64,000 nt of DNA from an uncultured Coriobacteriaceae bacterium (GTDB lineage: Bacteria > Actinomycetota > Coriobacteriia > Coriobacteriales > Coriobacteriaceae): assembly GCA_944319885.1 (NCBI GenBank), contig CALUFC010000002.1, positions 62,001 to 126,000 of the forward strand. Direction: 5' to 3'. Under the pieces are notes generated by a model, which saw only the letters and a program-made list of their open reading frames with translations, was not told the DNA's origin and searched no databases. The stretch's first letter is position 1, and each line of letters opens with the position of its first letter. Below, piece after piece: positions 34,073-42,864 of the stretch. Made by a program: the position numbers and the translations under genes.

Positions 34073-34755
34073 CGCCCCGCCTCCTCGACACAAGCGGGGA
34101 TCGCAAACCCCGCGGCGCGGAGCTCGGCGAGCACCTCAGCATGAATCGCATCGATTTCGCGCGCCGCGTCGATGAGCTTCACGCGAGCCGGCTCCTCGGC
34201 CGCTATGGCCCGGAATCCCGCGGCAACGCGCTCTTGGAACGCGAGGCCCTTGGCCTCCATGCGGTCTTCGGCGCGGTTCGAGCGGCGCGACGCGGCCGTC
34301 TGCGCGTCGAGATCAAACACAAAGGTGACGAGCGGGCGGCACGCGCCCACCGCGAGCTCGTTGGCAACGCGCACGCGGTCGCGGTCGAGCCCGCCAGCGA
34401 ATGCCTGGTAGCACGTCGTAGAATCGTAAAAGCGATCGCAGACGACCACCTTGCCCGCCGCGAGCGCCGGCTCGATCATCTCGTGCACGAGCTGTGCACG
34501 CGCCGCCTCGTACAGCAGCAGCTCGCAGATGCCGCCCATCTCGCTATTGGCAGGATCGAGCAGCAGCGCGCGGATCTTCTCCGAGATGGCGGCACCGCCC
34601 GGCTCGCGCAGGGCGAGCACGTCGTACCCGGCGCGCTCGAGCGCACGACACGCCAGACGCGCTTGCGTCGACTTACCGCACCCGTCGATGCCCTCGACCG
34701 TGATGAACGCGGGTGCCGGCGCCCGCAGCGCCCCCTTCGCCCTGTTCTGCGTCAT
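34069..34755 (-). CDS. tmk: Thymidylate kinase
   Basis: 228 residues; phosphorylates dTMP to dTDP. The P-loop is FITVEGIDGCGKSTQARL, the substrate motif CDRFYDSTTCYQAFA holds DRF/Y, and a lid with arginines (SRRSNRAEDRMEAKG) follows. Slightly longer than the usual 210 residues because of its ends. It is first in the tmk-holB-ricT-comF run. Confidence 0.94.
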   Translation of the reverse strand: MTQNRAKGALRAPAPAFITVEGIDGCGKSTQARLACRALERAGYDVLALREPGGAAISEKIRALLLDPANSEMGGICELLLYEAARAQLVHEMIEPALAAGKVVVCDRFYDSTTCYQAFAGGLDRDRVRVANELAVGACRPLVTFVFDLDAQTAASRRSNRAEDRMEAKGLAFQERVAAGFRAIAAEEPARVKLIDAAREIDAIHAEVLAELRAAGFAIPACVEEAGR

Positions 34756-34775
34756 TAGCTATCCGTTCCTCATCG

Positions 34776-36230
34776 CTACTCAGTCGTTGCAGCTCCGGCT
34801 TCGAGCAGGGTCAGGGTGTCCCGCGTAATCTGCAGCGTCTGATCCACCGAGAACACCGCCTCGGCTTGGCCTTGCTCGTCGCCCTGCGTGAAATCCATCG
34901 AGTTGACACCGCCCGTGGAGCCGGTGAACTCGATGAATCGGTATGTTGAAGCGTTCTTGTACGCCCCGGCCGCGGCCACGAATTCGTCGTACGTTGCCTC
35001 CGCGCCGTCGACGGTGAACGTCGTCGTACCGGTGCTCTCCTCGGGTGCTCCCTCGGCGTATTCGCCCCACATCGAGAGCTCCTCGGCGAACGAGCCGTCG
35101 TCCCGCATGCCCCAGAGCACCTCCCCGTAGCGCATGGGAACACCGGGGGCAGGTGTGGTGCCGGCGCTCTCGTAGCCGTCGAAGAACAGATACACCTTGT
35201 TCTCGCGCGTGTACTGCGAGAGGAAGGTCGCGCCGCCGTTGGTGTAGGAAGCTCGCTGCTCATGGATGCATGCGATGGAGCCCTCGCCATCCTCCCCGCC
35301 GTCTGGGTCGTATGCCCAGACCTCGACGCGGTAGGTGTCCTCCGTCACTTGGAACGAATCCGCGAGGTTGTTGGTGGTGTAGGCAACGAGCAGCTCCTCG
35401 AGGCCGTCGCCGTTGAAATCGATGGTTTGCGCCAGCACGAGACCGGTCGCGGCGCGCGTCGAGCCGCTCCAGACGTCCATAGCGGCGGGCTCGCCGTATG
35501 CATCGATAATCTCCTGGCATTTCGCCAGGTAGAGCGCATAGGATGCAGCGCGCGGGTCGACCTCCTCGGCAGGTTCCTCCTCATCGGCGACGTCGTCGCT
35601 CTCCGCCGGTGGCGGCACCACGATCTCATCGACCGCGTACTCGTTCTCCTCGGCGTACTCGATGGTAATTTCCTGCTCGATCTTGGTGTCGTTGTCGATG
35701 ATCACCACGAGGTAATCGCCGTCCGGCACATCATCCATATCGGCGAAGGTGAAGCCGCCGTCGCCGGTCACCCGTACCTCGCGCACCGGCTCGGCCTCCT
35801 TGGCCTCGCGGGCAAGCTCCTCAGACAGCTTCTCGTTGGCTGCGGAAAGCGCGTAGAGCCGCACGCGGTACGAGGTGAGAAATACCCCATCCTCGCCTTG
35901 CGGGCGGATGCGCGTGACGATCGAGGCCTGTGTGGCGCCATCGACGCCCGAGCCCGTGGACGCGCCCCGGGGGAGCAGCAAGAACACTGCGACCATTGCG
36001 ACGATCACGACAGCCGCCACTGCCAACGCGATGATCGGACCACGCCGCGGCTTCTTGCCATGAGGGTCACCGGGTGCGGACGTGCCGCCCGCCGGAGCGG
36101 ATGCCTCGACGGTAACCTGCCCCTCCGCCGCAGAATCGCCGACGGCAGCGGGCTGCTTCACCGGCGCACCGCATGCCGTGCAAAAGGCGCTCCCTGGCTT
36201 GATCTCAGATCCACAGCTTGTGCAGAACAC
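34776..36230 (-). CDS. Zinc-ribbon membrane protein with extracytoplasmic domains, unknown function
   Basis: 484 residues. An N-terminal zinc ribbon (MFCTSCGSEIKPGSAFCTACGAPV) is followed by a Pro/Ala linker, one membrane helix (IIALAVAAVVIVAMVAVFLLL) at about 65-88, and a large outer part. That part has a short beta-sandwich-like segment (VRVTGDGGFTFADMDDVPDGDYLVVI), an acidic linker, and a C-terminal domain around FNGDGLEELLVAYT that resembles an FG-GAP/calcium-binding loop. It lies 20 bp upstream of tmk. The domain set recurs in gut actinobacteria and clostridia as uncharacterised proteins. Function unknown. Confidence 0.7.
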   Translation of the reverse strand: MFCTSCGSEIKPGSAFCTACGAPVKQPAAVGDSAAEGQVTVEASAPAGGTSAPGDPHGKKPRRGPIIALAVAAVVIVAMVAVFLLLPRGASTGSGVDGATQASIVTRIRPQGEDGVFLTSYRVRLYALSAANEKLSEELAREAKEAEPVREVRVTGDGGFTFADMDDVPDGDYLVVIIDNDTKIEQEITIEYAEENEYAVDEIVVPPPAESDDVADEEEPAEEVDPRAASYALYLAKCQEIIDAYGEPAAMDVWSGSTRAATGLVLAQTIDFNGDGLEELLVAYTTNNLADSFQVTEDTYRVEVWAYDPDGGEDGEGSIACIHEQRASYTNGGATFLSQYTRENKVYLFFDGYESAGTTPAPGVPMRYGEVLWGMRDDGSFAEELSMWGEYAEGAPEESTGTTTFTVDGAEATYDEFVAAAGAYKNASTYRFIEFTGSTGGVNSMDFTQGDEQGQAEAVFSVDQTLQITRDTLTLLEAGAATTE

Positions 36231-36341
36231 CGTCCACCACCCCGATTCTCATGCGCTGTGCCGCGCAGCCATGCTGTTCAAGCACGCGAACACAGCGTCC
36301 CGCCGCATGCTCGACACACGCAACGGGACGCTCGACAACAT

Positions 36342-37664
36342 CTACAGTACGCTGTTCTGGTAATACCAGGCGTTCTCCTGATACTCGGGCCACTCGCGCG
36401 GATTGAAGTCCTGCATCCAGTAGCCGAAGGCGCGCGCGATCACCATGGAGGCCGCCGTACCCACGAAGAAGATCGCGAACAGCAGGATGATGATCAGCGG
36501 GAAGAAGCTCATGATCGCCGCAAACGCGGTGCTCGCCGCGTAGGCGCTGGCATATCCGTACGACATGCCGTAGCCCGAGAAGGCCAGCGGCGCAAGACTC
36601 GTTCCCACAACCACGCCAAGCAGGATGAAGAAGATGATGAACGCCACGATGGTCAGGCCGAGCGCGGCAGCCATGGGGCCCCAATACGAGGTGAAGGCCT
36701 TGCCGGTCTTGTTCTGTGCGGTGAACATCTCCCATGCGCGCTTAACGTTGAGGCCCGAGCGAACCTTGCCGCAGATAGCGCTCCTGAGGTACATGACCGT
36801 GAAGAACGGGCCGGTGAAGATAGCGAGAACCAACCAGATGAGCGGCATGAGGCCATCGAGGTTGATGGCGCCGAGCAGGAGCCCCAATACGAAGAACAAT
36901 GCGAACATTGCCACCGAGAGGATGAGGCTCACACCATAGGCGTACAGGCCGCTATCGAGCACGCCGGGGCGCACGATCTTCTGGGGCATGGGCTCGTGCT
37001 TGCCGAACGCCTGCTCCTTCGCCCACGTGTATACGTAGCCGCTCGTCACCAGACCGCCCACGCCGGGAACGAACTGGAACGCCGCGAGCTTGAGAATGAT
37101 CTTGAGCTTGCTGGGCGAAGCCTTGAAATCGCTCCATGCGCGCGCCAGGGGGCTCGGGCCCTGCGGCGGCACGATGGCGGGCGTCTGCATGGTCTGACCG
37201 GTGGGAATGCTGCCCTGCGTGCTGCCGGGGGCTGCATACTGCCGATAGGTGAAATCCTGCGGAGGCTGCTGCGGTGCGCCCGGCTGCTGGGGTGCGAACC
37301 CGCCGCCGGGGAAGGATGCACCGCCCGCCGTACCGCCAATGTGCTGCGTGGGCTGAGCAGGCTGCTCGGCCGCTCCGCCCTGCGGCGTCACGGAAGCAGC
37401 ATCCGATGCCGGCTGCGCGGGCTCCACCGGGCTCGCCGGCCGCGCTTCCTCAGGTGCTGCCGCAGGCTCTCCGGCAGATGCCGCCGGCTCGGTTACCGGC
37501 TCCGTTGCCGTCTCTTCGGCGGGCTGCTGTGCAGCGGGCTGCTCGGCCGGCACCTCGGCGACGGGCTCAGCCCCAGATTGCGCCGCGATGACGGCGGCTC
37601 CGCAGGATGCGCAGAACTTGTCGGAATCGCCCAGCGGGCTACCGCAGTTGTAGCAATAGGCCAT
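36342..37664 (-). CDS. Zinc-ribbon multi-pass membrane protein, unknown function
   Basis: 440 residues. The start at 37664 follows GGGGGAG. The N-terminal zinc ribbon MAYCYNCGSPLGDSDKFCASCGAAV is followed by about 150 residues rich in Ala, Pro, Glu and Gln (low complexity), then five or more membrane segments (GVSLILSVAMFALFFVLGLLLGAI, PLIWLVLAIFTGPFFTVMYL, LGLTIVAFIIFFILLGVVVG, IMSFFPLIIILLFAIFFVGTA). The membrane half resembles DUF4013-like or glycerophosphoryl-domain membrane proteins, but I cannot name it. It is probably co-expressed with the zinc-ribbon protein downstream. Confidence 0.7.
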   Translation of the reverse strand: MAYCYNCGSPLGDSDKFCASCGAAVIAAQSGAEPVAEVPAEQPAAQQPAEETATEPVTEPAASAGEPAAAPEEARPASPVEPAQPASDAASVTPQGGAAEQPAQPTQHIGGTAGGASFPGGGFAPQQPGAPQQPPQDFTYRQYAAPGSTQGSIPTGQTMQTPAIVPPQGPSPLARAWSDFKASPSKLKIILKLAAFQFVPGVGGLVTSGYVYTWAKEQAFGKHEPMPQKIVRPGVLDSGLYAYGVSLILSVAMFALFFVLGLLLGAINLDGLMPLIWLVLAIFTGPFFTVMYLRSAICGKVRSGLNVKRAWEMFTAQNKTGKAFTSYWGPMAAALGLTIVAFIIFFILLGVVVGTSLAPLAFSGYGMSYGYASAYAASTAFAAIMSFFPLIIILLFAIFFVGTAASMVIARAFGYWMQDFNPREWPEYQENAWYYQNSVL

Positions 37665-37965
37665 CGTGGTCACTCCCCCTTCTCAAAGGCGCGACCGTGC
37701 AGGCGCGCCTTCCGAATTACCAACATGCGCCTCGTGCGGCGAGACGCTCGCACGACGGGCGAACGGAATGGCTGGCATCCACCCCGATCGACCATCTTGC
37801 AGTGCATCTATTGTACTTGAAGGAGCGGACCCCGCCGGCATGCCTGGCGGGCTTATGCAAGGATTAATTCACCCGCATGCCCCCCACGCTCCATGTGCGA
37901 GCCCGGTCCTCAGGTAGCTGACCTCAATGGACCATGCGCCTCGTCTCCCGATATGGTCCGGCGGC
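37665..37965. other. Intergenic region between topA and the zinc-ribbon membrane protein
   Basis: 301 bp, no gene seen. A leftward TACAAT (37810-37815) is a possible -10 box for the downstream zinc-ribbon gene, without a good -35. A GCCGGC/GCCAGGC-rich stretch at 37831-37855 could fold but no clear terminator for topA is visible. Confidence 0.35.
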
Positions 37966-40554
37966 TTACTTCTCGGCGTCTTTTCTGGCACCGCGCTTCG
38001 CGGTCTTCTTCGTGCTCGAGCTCTTGGCAGAGGTCTTCGTAGCAGCTTTTTTCGCGGGCGTTTTCTTCGCCGTGCTTTTACGCGCGCCGCCGCGGCCGCG
38101 CGCGGGTTTCTTCTCCTTGCCGGGACAGTCCATGTTCACGCAGATGCGCCACGGACCGCGCGCCGTCTCGACCACCACCACGGGGGCACCGCAGTGCTCG
38201 CACACCTCGCCGGTTGCCTCGAGCTTGCCGCGCGCGGGCAGCGGATAGGAGACGCCGCACTCGTCGTAGTTCGTGCAGCGAATGAAGCGCTTGCCGCTCT
38301 TCTCGCTCTTATGCGCGATCAGGTCGCCGTGGCGGCCTGCCTCGGCGCACACCGAGCACTCGCCCACCTTGAGATCGGGCTCGTAGTTGGTGGGGCACTT
38401 CGGATTCACGCACATCTCGTACGCCTTTTGCCGGAACGGCTGGCACTTGATACGCGGAGCACCGCACTCCGGGCACACGGCAGCCTCGCCCTCGAGCGGG
38501 CTCACCTTCACGCCGGAGGGAACCGGGTAGGTGACGTCGCACTCGGGCCAACCCATGCAGCCGATGAAGCTGCCGCGCGTCTTGGCCGAGGTCTTCATCA
38601 CGAGGTCCTTGCCGCACTTGGGGCACGCGCCCACGCGGGCGTCGGCTGTCACGGCGTCGGCGATGCGATCGCCCAGATCGTCTTTGTGCTCGATGAGCGC
38701 ATCGAGCATGCCGGCGAGGAGCGCGCGCGAGTGCTCCACCACATGCTCCTGCGTATCGGCGCCCTCGGCGACGCGCGTCATGTCCTCGTCGAGCTCGGCA
38801 GTCATCTCGGGCGTGGTAATGCGCGGCGCGAACTCATGGAGCGCGTCGACGATCGCCATGCCCAGCTGACTGGGCTCGATGGGGTCGTTTTTAAGGTAGC
38901 GCACCTGGTAGAGACGCTCGATGATACTTGCACGCGTCGACTTGGTACCCAGACCGCGTTTCTCCATCTCCTGCACGAGACGGCCTTGGCTGTAGCGCGC
39001 GGGCGGCTCGGTTTGCTTAGCCTCGAGCTTGATGTCGTGCACGTCGACCACATCGCCCTCGGCAAGTGCGGGCAGCTGCTCATCGCGCTTGAGGCCATAC
39101 GGATATGCCTCGCGGAAGCCGGGGCTCACGAGCACATCGCCCGACGCCTGGAAGGGCTCGCCGGCAACGTCGATGGTGAGCTTCGTGTTCTCGATGGTCG
39201 CCGGACCCATGAGGGTCGCCAGGAAACGGCGCGCGATGAGGTAGTACAGCTTCTTCTGTCCGCCGTCGAGCGACTCGGGGTCACCTTGGCCGGTAGGATG
39301 GATGGGTGGGTGATCGGTGGTCTCGGTCTTGCCGCGCGTGGGCTTCATGGGGCCCGCGAGCACCTTCGCGCACACCGGGCGCAACGCCGGGCTGTTCGCC
39401 GCGAGACCATTCACCACGCCAGCCAAATCGAGTGTGCGCGGATAGACCGTGTTGTCGACACGCGGATACGAGATGAAGCCCGCCATGTAGAGCGACTCGG
39501 CAATGCGCATGGTGCGCGCCGGACTGATGCCCTCTGCCGCAGCGGCCGCCTGCAGGCTCGTCGTGTTGAACGGCGCAGGGGGCTGCTGTTTGCGCGAACG
39601 CTTGGCAACGGCCGACACCGTACCCGTCTTGGCGTCATCGACATGCGCAAACGCCGCTTCGGCTGCCGCCTTATCGGTAAAGCGCGCCGTCGTGTGGGCA
39701 ATCTTGAACGCATGGTCCTCATCCGAACCCGCCGGCGATGCCAGACCGCGAATCTGCCAGTAGTCCTCGGGCACAAACGCCATCCGCTCGCGCTCGCGCT
39801 CCACCACCAGCGCCAGCGTAGGCGTTTGCACGCGACCCGCCGAGCGCACGTTGCCAAACCCGCCGAACCGCGCCAGCGTGAGGTAGCGCGTGAGGACCGC
39901 GCCCCAGATGAGATCGATGTATTGGCGACTCTCGCCGGCATCGGCCAGGTTCTGGTCGAGCGTCACAAGGTTCTCGAATGCCGCGGTGACCTCGCCTTTG
40001 ATGAGCGCCGAGTAGCGTGCGCGATACGCCGGCAGCTGAGGTGCAACCTCGCGTACCATATCGAGGGCGTCCGAACCAATCAGCTCGCCCTCCCGGTCGA
40101 AGTCCGTCGCGATGATGACCTCGTCCGCCTTCTTCGCAAGGTTTTTCAGAACGCGGATGATCTCCTTCTCCGCAGGCTTCTTGAGCACAGGGGCCCAGGT
40201 GAGGTAGGGCAGGCTCTCAACCTTCCAGCCTTTGATGGAAATGCCGTTCGCGAGATAGGGCTTGCGCTTAGTGCTGTAGGGCGGACGCGCGAGGCCATCG
40301 GGCACATCGGCGGGAAGGACTTCGCCGTCTTCCGTTACAGAATACCAGCCCTGTTTTTTGTCGAACAGGATTTCATCGGGGAAGTCGGGGGCGAGAATAT
40401 GTCCCGCCAGGCCCATGGAAACCCATGCCTCGCCTTCCACCTCGAAGCGATAGACCTGTGTGTTGTAAACCTTATCGGTCTTGGGCTTGGTAGTGGAGAG
40501 CAGCTGCGCGATCTTCTGCGCTGCGATGTTCTTCTCGGCAACAACGAGTTTCAA
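37966..40554 (-). CDS. topA: DNA topoisomerase I (type IA)
   Basis: 862 residues from a TTG start. The N-terminus LKLVVAEKNIAAQKIAQ is the usual TOPRIM opening, and GAGGGG lies 7 nt before the TTG; upstream frames would add about 50 unrelated residues. Landmarks are TDFDREGELIGSDAL (metal-binding Asp/Glu), RYSALIKGEVTAAFEN, SAGRVQTPTLALVVERE, the active-site region GFISYPRVDNTVYP with the catalytic Tyr, then several C-terminal zinc ribbons (CPKCGKDLVMK, CPECGAPRIKC, CSVCAEAGRHG, CEHCGAPVVV). A lysine-rich tail of TKKTAKR-like repeats ends the protein, as in other actinobacterial TopA. It relaxes negative supercoils. Confidence 0.93.
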   Translation of the reverse strand: MKLVVAEKNIAAQKIAQLLSTTKPKTDKVYNTQVYRFEVEGEAWVSMGLAGHILAPDFPDEILFDKKQGWYSVTEDGEVLPADVPDGLARPPYSTKRKPYLANGISIKGWKVESLPYLTWAPVLKKPAEKEIIRVLKNLAKKADEVIIATDFDREGELIGSDALDMVREVAPQLPAYRARYSALIKGEVTAAFENLVTLDQNLADAGESRQYIDLIWGAVLTRYLTLARFGGFGNVRSAGRVQTPTLALVVERERERMAFVPEDYWQIRGLASPAGSDEDHAFKIAHTTARFTDKAAAEAAFAHVDDAKTGTVSAVAKRSRKQQPPAPFNTTSLQAAAAAEGISPARTMRIAESLYMAGFISYPRVDNTVYPRTLDLAGVVNGLAANSPALRPVCAKVLAGPMKPTRGKTETTDHPPIHPTGQGDPESLDGGQKKLYYLIARRFLATLMGPATIENTKLTIDVAGEPFQASGDVLVSPGFREAYPYGLKRDEQLPALAEGDVVDVHDIKLEAKQTEPPARYSQGRLVQEMEKRGLGTKSTRASIIERLYQVRYLKNDPIEPSQLGMAIVDALHEFAPRITTPEMTAELDEDMTRVAEGADTQEHVVEHSRALLAGMLDALIEHKDDLGDRIADAVTADARVGACPKCGKDLVMKTSAKTRGSFIGCMGWPECDVTYPVPSGVKVSPLEGEAAVCPECGAPRIKCQPFRQKAYEMCVNPKCPTNYEPDLKVGECSVCAEAGRHGDLIAHKSEKSGKRFIRCTNYDECGVSYPLPARGKLEATGEVCEHCGAPVVVVETARGPWRICVNMDCPGKEKKPARGRGGARKSTAKKTPAKKAATKTSAKSSSTKKTAKRGARKDAEK

Positions 40555-40581
40555 CGGGGGACCCCTCACGTATGCTATCAA

Positions 40582-40599
40582 CGCACTATATATAGTGCG
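40582..40599. promoter_or_regulatory. 18-bp perfect palindrome in the topA 5' region
   Basis: CGCACTATATATAGTGCG is fully self-complementary and lies 28 bp upstream of the topA TTG start. A leftward promoter candidate is just beyond it: TTCTCA (40642-40647), 17 nt, TATACT (40619-40624). That puts the palindrome near +15 to +30 of the transcript, a repressor position. Confidence 0.55.
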
Positions 40600-40785
40600 C
40601 TCTACCTTCTCGCCGGACAGTATACGCGAGTTGTCCCCAGATGAGAAATATCTACAGATCGTGCGTGCGCTCAGCACACCCCAATGCGGCGCAGCATCAG
40701 CGCCCAATTCAGGGCGCGCGACGATACTCCGCGCTCGCGCTCTCCCGTTTCATCTTCTCGCGCTGGCACGTTTTCTGGTCTCCAG

Positions 40786-40935
40786 TGTGCAAAAATGACG
40801 GTAGTGCACGACTAAAATCCGGTATACATTTTTACCCTCATTTTATTCATATAAAACCGCAGGATTACGCACGTCTGACGCACCCTATCCCCTGGGATGC
40901 AAAAGTTAAGGCGTGCACTACCGTCAATCTTGCAC
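40786..40935. repeat. 150-bp MITE-like element with 23-bp terminal inverted repeats
   Basis: 40786-40808 and 40913-40935 are inverted repeats matching at 21 of 23 positions, with a perfect inner 14-bp core (TGACGGTAGTGCAC). The roughly 104 bp between them are AT-rich and non-coding. The element sits in the 519-bp gap between topA (leftward) and the DUF4097 gene. The rest of the gap holds the topA promoter and palindrome; no gene is seen. No clear target duplication was found. Confidence 0.6.
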
Positions 40936-41073
40936 ATATATGACCGCTCAAGCTGTCACTCACCCTCAACATGAGGAATATGTAGCCCACCCCGGTGCAT
41001 AAACCACCGTGGCACCGCGTATCGCGGTGCCACGGTCCTCTTGAGCTGTCCGGCAATGCTCGTGCGCAGCGAG

Positions 41074-42000
41074 CTACGAAATCGAAATCGACCCATCCAT
41101 GCTATCAATCGAGACCGACGCCGAGCCATCCCCATACACGTAGCTGCCATCACCGGAAGATCTCAGCTCATCTGCGAGTGAACCCTCGATACCGTCACCC
41201 GACATCGAAGAAACCGAAAGCGTGAAGCCCGCCTCATCAGGCACATCGAGCGCAACGCTGCCGTCCATACCCGAGAACGACATCGCCGGCAGCGGCAGAT
41301 TCGCAAGCGAAAGTGAGATGGAACCGTCCATGTAGGACGCATCAACGGAAGTTGTAATCGAGCCCGTCAACGTTACATCCCCATCCATCATGTCAAGCGT
41401 GATGCCGCTTGCATCGAGGTGATCGACGGAAACCACGGGATCCATCGCGGAAAGCGAGAGGTCTCGGCACGCGAGCGCATCACCGGTAATGCGCGCATCC
41501 GACGTTGCGATATCAACGGTGTCGAATCGCCAGCGGTGAGGGTCAGGCAGCTCGATAACGAGGTGCTTCGCGAGGTTGTCCTCAGAGCCGTCGCCAAACC
41601 ACGTCACGCGATCCGCATCGAGCGCATCATCGATCCGCAGCGTGTCTCCCTGTAAGAAGATTTCCGCTTGCTTCAGATCGGCGCGATAGGTGCCGGCATC
41701 GATGGTCTCGGTCACGGTGATTTCGTCGCCTGCGCCGGCTGTGAAACGAACATCGCCATCCGTCCAATCGATATCGAGATGCTTGACGTCAGCCGCCGCA
41801 TAGGTATCCGATTGCGTGAGCGGCTCATCGAGCTGCAGCGCATCACCTGCAGGCACCGCGTGCAGCGCATTCGAGACGATGCTCCATGGGGACCGCCCTG
41901 AAAGCGCCGGCAACGATGCAAGCAGTATCACCAGCACGATAAGCACCGCACCGATTCCAACCTTGATCTTCTCGGAACGTGTAAGCTTTGCCATCGTCAT
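41074..42000 (-). CDS. Membrane-anchored DUF4097-type beta-strand repeat protein
   Basis: 308 residues. A basic start (TRSEKIKVGIG) leads into one membrane helix (VLIVLVILLASLPAL). The rest is an array of short beta strands with repeated MDG and SMSGD turns (DMMDGDVTLTG, YMDGSISLS, GMDGSVALD, SMDGSISIS), the pattern of DUF4097/LiaG-like solenoids. Its ATG overlaps the stop of the regulator gene (ATGA), so the pair is coupled. Such pairs often sense or respond to envelope stress, but that is inference here. Confidence 0.75.
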   Translation of the reverse strand: MTMAKLTRSEKIKVGIGAVLIVLVILLASLPALSGRSPWSIVSNALHAVPAGDALQLDEPLTQSDTYAAADVKHLDIDWTDGDVRFTAGAGDEITVTETIDAGTYRADLKQAEIFLQGDTLRIDDALDADRVTWFGDGSEDNLAKHLVIELPDPHRWRFDTVDIATSDARITGDALACRDLSLSAMDPVVSVDHLDASGITLDMMDGDVTLTGSITTSVDASYMDGSISLSLANLPLPAMSFSGMDGSVALDVPDEAGFTLSVSSMSGDGIEGSLADELRSSGDGSYVYGDGSASVSIDSMDGSISIS

Positions 42001-42659
42001 CTGCCCCCTTCCGAGTCTGCCGACGCTTCCGGCGCATGGGGCACGCCCGCCGCGGTGCTCTCGCCGCGCGCGCAGGCATCATCCACAATGCGCGCGATCC
42101 AGTGGTAGATCGGTATGGTGAGGAATACGAGCCACGAGGTCCCGAAGGATCCCGCAAACCCCAGAATGAAGAAGAGGATCACCATCACGATGCCATAGGG
42201 AAACGAGCGCCACGGACCCTTCGTCTGATCCGAAGCTTGCCACGCCGCCGCCTCGGTTGCGTGCTTGCTTGCTGCCGCAGCAGCCTCGGCAGCCTGCGCT
42301 GCGGCACGACTCGCCTGAGCGGCAGCCTCGGTTGCCTGCGACGCCATCGCGCGATCTTGCTCTCGCGCCGCCCGCTCTCGCTCCTGTGCCTCCCGTGCCT
42401 GCTCGGCGCTGTCGGCACGTTCCGCACGCTCGAATGCCACATCGTCTTCGACGTCCTCGTCCACGCGCAGCAGTTCATCCAGACTCACGCCATAGAGCTT
42501 GGCAAGCGCAATGAGATTCTCGGTGTCGGGCGAGCTCTCCGCTCGCTCCCACTTGCTCACCGCCTGCCGCGAAAGCCCCAACTCATGCGCCAACGATTCC
42601 TGGCTATATCCGCGCTTGCGCCGCAGTTCTGCCAAGCGCTGGGCCACCTCAACGTTCAT
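41997..42659 (-). CDS. XRE-family regulator with Ala-rich coil and membrane segments
   Basis: 220 residues. N-terminal helix-turn-helix of the XRE kind (VAQRLAELRRKRGYSQESLAHELGLSRQAVSKWERAESSPDTENL), then about 75 residues rich in Ala, Glu and Arg that should form a long helix or coiled coil, and two hydrophobic segments (FPYGIVMVILFFILGFAG, SWLVFLTIPIYHWIARIV). It therefore looks like a membrane-tethered DNA-binding protein. AAAGGGAG precedes the ATG at 42659. It is coupled to the DUF4097 gene and probably controls it. Confidence 0.8.
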   Translation of the reverse strand: MNVEVAQRLAELRRKRGYSQESLAHELGLSRQAVSKWERAESSPDTENLIALAKLYGVSLDELLRVDEDVEDDVAFERAERADSAEQAREAQERERAAREQDRAMASQATEAAAQASRAAAQAAEAAAAASKHATEAAAWQASDQTKGPWRSFPYGIVMVILFFILGFAGSFGTSWLVFLTIPIYHWIARIVDDACARGESTAAGVPHAPEASADSEGGR

Positions 42660-42864
42660 CGCAACTCCCTTTTTCGTAACCCTTGCCAGCACGTGCGCAC
42701 GCCTTGGCACATTCCTTTGGTACCGCTGATTTCAGGCTATCGAGATTGCTGGTGGCGCGCCAGCATGTCTGGTGGGAATTTCCGCAACTACCGGTTGCGT
42801 AGGGGCTGAGCAGCGGATTTATGAGCTCGCATGCTAATGAGCTGACCGAGTTACGGCCACCAGG

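Noticed and set aside
35262-37820. 852-residue plus-strand frame opposite the zinc-ribbon genes
   Set aside because: Antisense shadow in GC-rich DNA; composition is His/Arg/Leu-rich without domain pattern.
37927-40644. 905-residue plus-strand frame opposite topA
   Set aside because: It mirrors topA for its full length and shows no protein family features. topA has intact active-site motifs.
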